Of a DNA stretch of 12,368 nt, positions 7,356-12,368 are shown piece after piece. The stretch covers positions 1-12,368 of the forward strand of contig CAYNFH010000193.1 in the NCBI GenBank assembly GCA_964396385.1. The letters are read 5' to 3'. The notes under the pieces are model-generated. The model was not told the DNA's origin, ran no database searches, and saw nothing but the letters and a program-made list of their open reading frames with translations. Positions within the stretch are counted from its first letter, which is position 1, and the number at the start of each line of letters is the position of its first letter. Origin of the DNA: CAYNFH01 sp964396385. GTDB taxonomy: Bacteria > Armatimonadota > Chthonomonadetes > Chthonomonadales > CAJBBX01. A program made the position numbers and the translations under genes.

Positions 7356-7529
7356 TCCCTTTCTCCTATGCCCCGCTGCCGCAACTCCGGGCGACTCAAA
7401 CAGATGCGCCCACCCGTGCCGGCGGCCTTCATCCTGAGCGGAATCTGGGCGCATCCCCAGCAGGGGCGGGCGCATCTTACAAGCTGCCCGTTGTATTCGG
7501 TTCGCGGATCGCGGCCCTTGTCACCGCGT

Positions 7530-7553
7530 TACGGCCGCCCGTTCGCGGCCGTA
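7530..7553. repeat. Perfect 9-bp inverted repeat, hairpin or operator
   Basis: TACGGCCGC (7530 to 7538) and GCGGCCGTA (7545 to 7553) pair exactly with a six-base loop CCGTTC. It lies between the end of operon A and the regulator gene. No T-run follows on the minus strand, so it may be a terminator hairpin of a non-classic type or a protein-binding dyad. Confidence 0.5.
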
Positions 7554-7569
7554 CCTACTCCATAGGCGG

Positions 7570-7575
7570 ATTATA
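7570..7575 (-). promoter_or_regulatory. Candidate -10 box for the regulator gene
   Basis: The minus strand reads TATAAT exactly, inside a locally AT-rich patch (7565 to 7610). The hexamer 17 bases upstream (AAGGAT) is a poor -35 match. Transcription would start about 205 bases before the ATG at 7355 and run through the hairpin at 7530 to 7553, which would then lie in the leader. Confidence 0.3.
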
Positions 7576-7709
7576 ACTCCAAAGACACCGAAATCCTTCT
7601 GCTATATTTGCCGGATTCTCCTGAGCTGCGCATGGTGGCCTGCAACGCCCCTCAGGTGGGCGCGGCTGCGCCCCGGAAAGCGGCACCCAGGCTCAGAATG
7701 CCCACGCTA

Positions 7710-8336
7710 TCAGCGCGGGGGCAAGGGCGCGAACCGGGTCGTGTCCGGCCACCGCTTTACGTGGCCATCCACATAGCTCACGATATTGCCGCGGTCGTGC
7801 CGGCCGGGCTGGGGCAGGGACGTGACGGCGTCCGTTGCGTTCCGGAGCAGGTACTCCGAATCGTAGACCATCAGCGTCTCGTCAGGTGCGGGAACGCGGC
7901 TCATCGGTCGTCTTGCGAGTAACAGGTTGAAAGAATAGCCATACGCGTTGGGATCTGCGTCGCGAGCCTGCGGGCACCGGTAGATGTCACTGTCCTTGAC
8001 GTAGGGAAGGAGCAGGTCCATCCAGTGGGCGCTTGGCAACATCCGGTGATCGTAGTCTTCCGCATATATTTCCGACGCGAGTGCCAGCTGCCTGAGGTTG
8101 GAGAAGCAGGTGACGGTCCTCGGCGACTCCGGCCACTGCAGGAACACGGGCAATACCACGATAACGACCAGGACCAGGCAGCCGCAGCCGGTCGCGAGGC
8201 CGCACCCGTTCCGGACGCACCAGGTTGGCCGCATCCTCACGTTACGCATCAGCGGGAGCAGAATGGCGAGGACAACGGCCGCTCCTGCGACCGCAGCGGC
8301 CACTGCCTGGGTACTGGTCATAGCGCTGAAGTCCAT
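7710..8336 (-). CDS. Membrane-anchored H-X9-DG (DUF1559-like) protein, 208 aa
   Basis: The C-terminal two thirds carry the signature of H-X9-DG pseudopilin-like proteins: CFSNLRQLALASEIYAEDYD (77 to 96), LLPYVKDSDIYRCP (109 to 122), YGYSFN (132 to 137) and HDRGNIVSYVDGH (180 to 192), with His180, nine residues, then Asp190-Gly191. These are surface or pilin-like proteins common in Planctomycetota, Armatimonadota and related phyla. The usual prepilin leader and single N-terminal helix are missing. Instead there are two transmembrane segments (10 to 29 and 46 to 66), separated by a basic, cysteine-rich loop (C40, C45, C51, C53 nearby). The ATG at 8336 follows the ankyrin-fusion stop by one base, so the two genes are probably coupled. 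It is the last gene of operon A. Confidence 0.85.
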   Translation of the reverse strand: MDFSAMTSTQAVAAAVAGAAVVLAILLPLMRNVRMRPTWCVRNGCGLATGCGCLVLVVIVVLPVFLQWPESPRTVTCFSNLRQLALASEIYAEDYDHRMLPSAHWMDLLLPYVKDSDIYRCPQARDADPNAYGYSFNLLLARRPMSRVPAPDETLMVYDSEYLLRNATDAVTSLPQPGRHDRGNIVSYVDGHVKRWPDTTRFAPLPPR

Positions 8337-8337
8337 T

Positions 8338-9204
8338 TCAGCCTGCGTCCGGCACAATCCACAGTGCGCCGCGATACAGGAAGCTGAGGCGTTTGCCGTC
8401 CGGGAGCCACTGGAGGTAGGTGATGTCGTCAGGGCAGGAGCCATCGGCAGGCGCGGCCACCCGAACGTAACCTATCTCCCTCATGGCGCTCCCGTCCAGC
8501 CGCGACACCCAGATTCCCAGCTTCTCGTCGGATTCAGTCTCGGTGTGCGGAAAGACATGACCCAGCAGGCGCGCGACGGACGCCTGGCAGTTCCGCCTGG
8601 CCAGCGAAAGAGCCGTATCGCCCCCACGGGTACGGAGCCTGGGGTCGGCGCCGGCGTGGAGGAGGAGCTTCACCGCATCCAGATGGCCCCGCTCCGCGGC
8701 GAACATCAGTGCCGTCTTGCCATAGCTGTTCCGGAGGTTCACGGTGGCGCGCCCCGCCAGGAGGAGCCGCACGACCTCCGTACTGCCGTACCGGGCCGCG
8801 AGCATCAGCGGCGTTGCGTCCCGGCCGGTGAGGTCCGGCTTCGCGTCCGCCTCCAGGAGTGCCGATACGACGGCGGCATCCCCATTGTCGGCGGCGATGG
8901 TCAGAGGCGTCCATCCCCACACGTCTAAGGTGTCGAGCGGGCTGCCCGCGCGCAGGAGCAGGCGGGCGGCGTCCGGCGCGTTGCTCATGGCGGCGCGCTT
9001 GAGCGCGGTCTCCCCGTCGCGGTTGCGCGCGGCCACATCCGCCCCGGCATTCAGGAGCGCTTGAACCACGGCACTATCTCCCCGCATGTTGCAGGCCCAC
9101 ATCAGGGGAGTGAACCCCGCGCCGGACCGTCCGTTCGGCGCCGCGCCGTGGATCGTTGTAGGCGGTGGGGCCGCTCGACCACGGTTCAGCCATCCAGCCG
9201 ACAC
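8338..9204 (-). CDS. Ankyrin-repeat protein fused to a single PD40 propeller blade, 288 aa
   Basis: Six ankyrin repeats fill residues 29 to 217, with units such as GFTPLMWACNMRGDSAVVQALLNAG, YGKTALMFAAERGH and VKLLLHAGADP. A different module follows at about 228 to 286: GIWVSRLDGSAMREIGY, then ITYLQWLPDGKRLSFLYRGALWIVP, which is one PD40/WD40-like blade. There is no signal peptide. The sequence before the first repeat (PPPTTIHGAAPNGRSG) is low-complexity, so the N-terminus looks incomplete. The start is uncertain: I chose the GTG at 9204 near the upstream stop (19-base overlap). Further upstream the frame is only a shadow. The missing N-terminus may be the 96-aa ankyrin fragment at 10423 to 10713. 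One base separates its stop from the H-X9-DG gene. Confidence 0.8.
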   Translation of the reverse strand: MSAGWLNRGRAAPPPTTIHGAAPNGRSGAGFTPLMWACNMRGDSAVVQALLNAGADVAARNRDGETALKRAAMSNAPDAARLLLRAGSPLDTLDVWGWTPLTIAADNGDAAVVSALLEADAKPDLTGRDATPLMLAARYGSTEVVRLLLAGRATVNLRNSYGKTALMFAAERGHLDAVKLLLHAGADPRLRTRGGDTALSLARRNCQASVARLLGHVFPHTETESDEKLGIWVSRLDGSAMREIGYVRVAAPADGSCPDDITYLQWLPDGKRLSFLYRGALWIVPDAG

Positions 9205-10403
9205 CGATAGAGAGCTGTCGCGTGGTGCAGCATTAGCCCTTCGGCTGAAGAGTTCCACCACTGGTCATGAGTCTCTCGTACGACAAAGTAGTAGTATTGG
9301 CCGTCGAAATAGCCTGGCTGCTGCGCGCCGTGCGGCAACGTACGCTCTACGATAAGGCGCGGGGAATCTGACAACTCAATGTGGTACAGCCTCGCTGGCA
9401 CACCCGGTACCTCAGAAGACGCCATGTAAAGCCTTCCGCCAACCGAGGCTAGACTCTGCCGGTCGGGGTTTGCCATCGAAGCGGCCATAACTAACGGCTG
9501 AAACCGCAATCCCGTCCCATCGCGATTCGCCGACGCCAAGGTGAGTACCGGACCATCGCTACGGCTTCCCTCTTCAGGCACCAATGGAAACCAATACAGC
9601 CGGCCGCTCAGCTCAGCGGGCGCGGAGGTTGCATTGTACTCAGCGATTTTGCCGCGGTCCGCTCCAGACTCGCTGCAGAAGTGAAGTTCGGATCGAATGC
9701 CGAACCCTCTCACGTAGCGTGGGACCGTCCAATATACCCGCGTCGAACCCTCATGAACCGTAGCCATTTCAGGTAGTCCCTCTGCAACAACACGGGTCGA
9801 ACCGCCATTCAACGACGTAGCGTAGAGTGCAAAGCTCTCCGCAATCGCGCCGACGGGACTGCCGACCGCCCGGCGTGTAGGGTTTTCGCGCGGGGCCGTG
9901 CCTATCCAGAAGACCGTGCGGCCCAAGACGGCAAAGCCGCGCTCAGGTCCGGCGAACGGAGCCCGAAGCGCAACAGGTAGTGTTCGAACCGGGCCCCCAG
10001 AGAGGCGGACGTAGCGCATGCGTGCGGGTACCAAGACCGAGGTAATCGCACCACGCCTGGGCCGCTTTGGCAAGTCCCATTCACTGTAGAGCGCGAGGTC
10101 GCCAGCCACTACTCCAAACCGCTTCCCTGCCCCTTTAGTACAGTCTTGCGCGACCTCCTCCTCGGGACCGCCCTCCGCCCCTTTCTTTCGAATAGCGAAA
10201 CAGTTTCCGTCGCTGCTCTCGCCGGCGAGAAGGACGACACCGTTGGAAACCGATATAGGCCGGAGTCCTCGCAGTTCAAACAATCGGTGAGGGCGTGTCT
10301 GTAACCACGAACTTATCCCGAAAACCGCAGAAGCAGCGATTAGCATCGCGATCAGGATTGGTAATCCTTTCCGGTTCGCTAACACTCTAAAGTGCAACGT
10401 CAT
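9186..10403 (-). CDS. Membrane-anchored propeller-like protein, 405 aa
   Basis: After a basic N-terminus (RVLANRKG) there is one hydrophobic segment at residues 13 to 31, which anchors the protein with the bulk outside. The rest is beta-rich, with about six recurring motifs in which aromatic and hydrophobic residues end a blade strand: VFWIGT, VYWTVP, LYWFPL, LYMASS and YYYFVV among them. Each is followed by a loop with names of output-like type (LYATSLNGG, SANRDGTG, LYHIELSD). This fits a beta-propeller of the PD40-like kind, more degenerate than the TolB-like protein at 5049. The ATG at 10403 has GAAGG six bases upstream. It lies between two parts of what may once have been one ankyrin gene. 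The function is unknown. Confidence 0.82.
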   Translation of the reverse strand: MTLHFRVLANRKGLPILIAMLIAASAVFGISSWLQTRPHRLFELRGLRPISVSNGVVLLAGESSDGNCFAIRKKGAEGGPEEEVAQDCTKGAGKRFGVVAGDLALYSEWDLPKRPRRGAITSVLVPARMRYVRLSGGPVRTLPVALRAPFAGPERGFAVLGRTVFWIGTAPRENPTRRAVGSPVGAIAESFALYATSLNGGSTRVVAEGLPEMATVHEGSTRVYWTVPRYVRGFGIRSELHFCSESGADRGKIAEYNATSAPAELSGRLYWFPLVPEEGSRSDGPVLTLASANRDGTGLRFQPLVMAASMANPDRQSLASVGGRLYMASSEVPGVPARLYHIELSDSPRLIVERTLPHGAQQPGYFDGQYYYFVVRETHDQWWNSSAEGLMLHHATALYRCRLDG

Positions 10404-10422
10404 GTGGCCCTTCTGCCATGAA

Positions 10423-10713
10423 CTACACGTGTAGTGCATGCGTCCAACGGATTGCAAACTTACTGTAGATAGCAAAGGTGAGGGCGCTGCCCGCGGTTTG
10501 GATCCGGGCACTCGCATCCGCGCCCCGATCCAGGAGGGTACTGACCGCGGTAAGGTCGTTCCGCTCAGCGGCGTTCACCAGCTCACGGTCCACCGTGGAT
10601 TGAACGATGGCGGCGGATTGAGTGAGGGCGCCGCTCACAGGCGCATTTGCCAACAGTACGGTGACCACGAAGGCACGAACCATGGCGACTACGGCTTCAG
10701 GCGCATTTCTCAT
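10423..10713 (-). CDS. Short exported ankyrin fragment, 96 aa
   Basis: A signal peptide is clear (MVRAFVVTVLLANAPVSGA, residues 11 to 29). One ankyrin unit follows (RELVNAAERNDLTAVSTLLDRGADASAR, 43 to 70), then the start of a second (GSALTFAIYSK, 75 to 85), which breaks off into IRWTHALHV and a TAG. An ankyrin protein with so few units is unlikely to fold well, so this is probably a truncated gene. Its missing continuation may be the ankyrin-fusion gene at 8338 to 9204. The start is ATG 10713, which has AGAAGGAG 16 bases upstream, or ATG 10683, which begins the hydrophobic core directly. The frame is open further upstream (to 10899) only as a shadow of the zinc-ribbon-like gene. Confidence 0.7.
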   Translation of the reverse strand: MRNAPEAVVAMVRAFVVTVLLANAPVSGALTQSAAIVQSTVDRELVNAAERNDLTAVSTLLDRGADASARIQTAGSALTFAIYSKFAIRWTHALHV

Positions 10714-10747
10714 CGGCAGACGTCCGGCACTCCTTCTGCAAATGCCA

Positions 10748-10915
10748 CTAGCCCCCTGACCGCTTCTCCAGCACCGCCACGAAGGATTCGGTCGAGTCGC
10801 CGGGGTGCAGGAGGGACCGCGGCTCAAGTCCGGCGGATGCGACGCGCGCTTGGTCCTGCCGCAGCATGCCACGGCACATCGGGCACACCAGCAGCTCACT
10901 CAGGATGGCATTCAT
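10748..10915 (-). CDS. Small CPMC zinc-ribbon-like protein, 55 aa, Trm112-like start
   Basis: The frame from ATG 10915 to TAG 10748 begins MNAILSELLVCPMCRGML, which closely resembles the first helix and CPxC knuckle of Trm112/YcaR-type proteins (LLELLVCPVCKG). Those proteins normally carry a second pair of metal ligands about 20 residues later; here the remainder (LEPRSLLHPGDSTESFVAVLEKRSGG) has no cysteine. The gene is therefore partial, degraded or a different small protein. AGGA lies just before the ATG. Codon choice is GC-rich at third positions, as in its neighbours, which supports real coding. It sits in line with operon A, 64 bases after the upstream stop and 34 before the next start. 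Confidence 0.5.
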   Translation of the reverse strand: MNAILSELLVCPMCRGMLRQDQARVASAGLEPRSLLHPGDSTESFVAVLEKRSGG

Positions 10916-10979
10916 GGATCCTGTTCTCGTCTAGCGCCGCGACGCACTACTGCAGACAGAGATCCGAGGGTAAAGTCGG

Positions 10980-11552
10980 TCAAGTTGCATCCTGGAAGAT
11001 CGCGTGATAGGCCAGGTAAGGCGGCACATTGCCTGGGACGTATTCAATCGGCCGGACACCTGGAGGCAGCGGCTGAGCGAGTTCCTCTTTAGACAACAGT
11101 CGGTAGGGCGTTCGACTAATCGCGGCAAGAATTGCCTGCTCGATCGGGTCTGCCGGATCCGGCAACGAGATCGCCGCAGTTGGGTCTACCCAGGGATGGC
11201 TGCCCGACACGTGAACTACTTGCAGCTTGGGGCGAGCATCGTGGAAGAACGCGCGGGCGCATGCGGCAAACGGCCCCAATAGTGAAAGCCAGATACAGAT
11301 GCCCTCGTAGCGGTGAACCCACTCTTCCGGCTCATCTGACATCACGGGGTACTTCGTGACGTCGTAGACGAATAGGGAGTAGTACGTGCTCATTCCGACT
11401 TCCGTGAACACTCTGAGCGCTAAGCCTGCCATGCTTGCGAGCGATTCGATCAATGGAAAGATGATGTCGGCCTCGGTGCGGCTCAGACGATCAAACCCTG
11501 GCTCAACCGAGTTCCACTCTGCCAGCTTGGTCAGTTGCGCGCCTGTTAGCAT
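10980..11552 (-). CDS. Hypothetical cytoplasmic protein, 190 aa, possibly immunity-like
   Basis: There is no signal peptide and no clear transmembrane segment, although residues 85 to 103 (GICIWLSLLGPFAACARAF) are fairly hydrophobic. The layout is an N-terminal helix-rich part, a mixed centre with HRYEGICIWLSLLGPFAA, and a C-terminal part with PYRLLSKEELAQPLPPG and a final PPYLAYHAIFQDAT. The last two stretches remind me of small immunity-type proteins that end in an aromatic LF-W-D motif after a leucine-rich EEL helix, but I cannot name a family. The ATG at 11552 is 12 bases after the HEAT gene's stop, so they are probably co-transcribed. The function is unknown. Confidence 0.75.
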   Translation of the reverse strand: MLTGAQLTKLAEWNSVEPGFDRLSRTEADIIFPLIESLASMAGLALRVFTEVGMSTYYSLFVYDVTKYPVMSDEPEEWVHRYEGICIWLSLLGPFAACARAFFHDARPKLQVVHVSGSHPWVDPTAAISLPDPADPIEQAILAAISRTPYRLLSKEELAQPLPPGVRPIEYVPGNVPPYLAYHAIFQDAT

Positions 11553-11564
11553 GGTCGAATTTGC

Positions 11565-12332
11565 CTATACGTCAGAGTAATCGTCATTGCCCAGCGCTCT
11601 CTGCGCCTTCGCCAGCACTTCCCCGCACGTCGGGGGCGCTGTGCCACTCTCGAGACGTGCGTTCAGGTCTTTGTGTCTCCGGACGAGGTCGTCGTGCTTG
11701 GCGGCCTCTGGGGCTGCCGTGAGCGCCTCCAGCTCCGCCACCACTCGTGCGTCTACCGCTCCAAGCTGTAAGAGGCTACGGCATGCGTAGAATCGGACAT
11801 TCCAGGAAGGATGGTCCAGGATCTCTCGGAGCGGATCTTCCGCTCCCACCTGCCCTGATTCGCCCAACGCCATGCAGGCTATGTAGACGACTTCGTCTCG
11901 CGGGTCCCTGAGCGCGTCAATGAACACCTGTAAGGGAGGCATTGGCCTTCGGCTGCGCAGGGACGACACGCACATCATGCGCACTTGACCGTGAGGATCG
12001 TTCCGGAGGTGCTCGATCAGCGCCCGCTCGGCATCAGGCGACCGGACGCATTGAAGCTCGATAGCTGCCCGTCCCCGTACGCGCGGAGAAGCGTCCTCCA
12101 TTGCGGCCAGGAGAGCCCTCCCAATGTCCGGTCTATCGATAAACGCGTGCTCGGCCTCGCCCCATCTGCGCAGCCGCTCGGGAAAGGGGAGCGATTCGTC
12201 GTCCACCTTGTTCGCGGCGAACCCGGCCAGCCGCTTCAGCGACATCATCGCCTTGTCGCGAGTGGCGGAATCCCCGTGTTCCAGGTCGTCCAGAACCCGC
12301 CGCTGCTCATCGCTATTCCGGTCGTCATCCAT
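11565..12332 (-). CDS. HEAT-repeat protein, 255 aa
   Basis: The protein is made of helical pairs with the HEAT pattern: residues 71 to 95 (GRALLAAMEDASPRVRGRAAIEL), 102 to 126 (ERALIEHLRNDPHGQVRMMCVSSL), 134 to 156 (LQVFIDALRDPRDEVVYIACMAL) and 166 to 190 (DPLREILDHPSWNVRFYACRSLLQL). A first degenerate unit is at 10 to 35, and a helical charged tail starts at 195. HEAT solenoids are binding scaffolds; some belong to phycobilin-lyase-like or immunity-type proteins, but nothing here indicates an enzyme. There is no export signal, so it acts in the cytoplasm. It is the first gene of operon A seen in the window. The ATG at 12332 has only a weak purine stretch upstream. Its promoter would lie in the last 36 bases or beyond. 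Confidence 0.88.
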   Translation of the reverse strand: MDDDRNSDEQRRVLDDLEHGDSATRDKAMMSLKRLAGFAANKVDDESLPFPERLRRWGEAEHAFIDRPDIGRALLAAMEDASPRVRGRAAIELQCVRSPDAERALIEHLRNDPHGQVRMMCVSSLRSRRPMPPLQVFIDALRDPRDEVVYIACMALGESGQVGAEDPLREILDHPSWNVRFYACRSLLQLGAVDARVVAELEALTAAPEAAKHDDLVRRHKDLNARLESGTAPPTCGEVLAKAQRALGNDDYSDV

Positions 12333-12368
12333 CTCAGCGCTCTATACCAGCAAGACTCGAGCTATCCT

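Larger units (their letters stand above)
7356..7709. other. Intergenic stretch of about 350 bases with a hairpin and a promoter candidate
   Basis: No convincing gene is visible here on either strand; open frames are short and arginine/proline-rich. It contains a perfect 9-bp inverted repeat (7530 to 7553), a TATAAT box on the minus strand (7570 to 7575) and, next to the regulator's start, the ribosome binding site GGAG. It therefore separates operon A from the regulator gene. The stretch 7610 to 7709 shows nothing I can identify. Confidence 0.5.

Noticed and set aside
8098..8928. 276-codon plus-strand open frame
   Set aside because: It is antisense to the H-X9-DG and ankyrin-fusion genes, whose domain motifs are unmistakable; the product shows no domain.
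9186..10500. Flanking direct repeats that would mark an insertion in the split ankyrin gene
   Set aside because: Only a loose similarity (AACCGCGG near 10495 and AACCGTGG near 9185) is visible, which is within chance for GC-rich DNA.
10714..10899. Extension of the exported ankyrin fragment upstream to 10899
   Set aside because: The added residues are Cys/Arg-rich and read the CPMC gene in another frame; the signal peptide begins only at 10713 or 10683.
10438..11007. 189-codon plus-strand open frame
   Set aside because: It is antisense to the ankyrin fragment, the zinc-ribbon-like gene and the 190-aa gene; composition is typical of a shadow frame.
1..12368. CRISPR arrays, tRNA or rRNA genes, insertion sequences, phage integrases
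   Set aside because: I saw no regularly spaced repeats, no tRNA-like cloverleaf, and no transposase or recombinase motifs on either strand.

Overview
The window is GC-rich bacterial DNA with densely packed genes. Almost all of them are on the minus strand. No rRNA, tRNA, CRISPR array, transposase or integrase was found. Several traits together suggest Armatimonadota or a similar phylum rich in H-X9-DG proteins, such as Planctomycetota: a protein with the C-SNLRQL / H-X9-DG signature, several exported PD40/TolB-like beta-propeller proteins, and exported ankyrin-repeat proteins. This is inferred from family knowledge; no marker gene is present to prove it.

Layout from right to left, following minus-strand transcription. 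Operon A (12332 to 7710) encodes a HEAT-repeat protein, an unrecognised protein with a faint immunity-protein look, a 55-aa CPMC zinc-ribbon-like protein, a 96-aa exported ankyrin fragment, a membrane-anchored propeller-like protein, an ankyrin protein fused to one propeller blade, and a membrane-anchored H-X9-DG protein. Most junctions here are overlaps or gaps under 65 bases. A stretch of about 350 bases without a gene (7356 to 7709) follows, holding a perfect 9-bp hairpin and a candidate -10 box. Next is a solitary, probably DNA-binding regulator (6330 to 7355), whose own coding sequence contains a perfect 12+12 bp palindrome. A gap of about 240 bases with strong inverted repeats leads to a TolB-like lipoprotein gene (5049 to 6086).

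The only plus-strand gene (3973 to 5019) encodes a LolA/RseB-like protein that lacks an export signal. It converges on the lipoprotein gene and diverges from operon B across an AT-rich promoter region. Operon B (3887 to beyond position 1) encodes a four-helix membrane protein, a pentapeptide-repeat protein that appears frameshifted, a 479-aa exported ankyrin protein, two small exported or membrane-anchored unknowns, and a PD40 propeller protein cut by the window edge. Its genes are joined by GTGA and ATGA overlaps or gaps of 20 to 29 bases.

The overall theme is two facing clusters of solenoid and propeller scaffold proteins (ankyrin, HEAT, pentapeptide, PD40), mostly exported or membrane-anchored, beside a regulator. 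Several members look broken or rearranged: a split ankyrin gene, a frameshifted pentapeptide gene, a 5'-truncated LolA-like gene and a partial zinc ribbon. That is what fast-turnover accessory DNA looks like. A polyimmunity-type locus is one possible reading, but no toxin is visible here.
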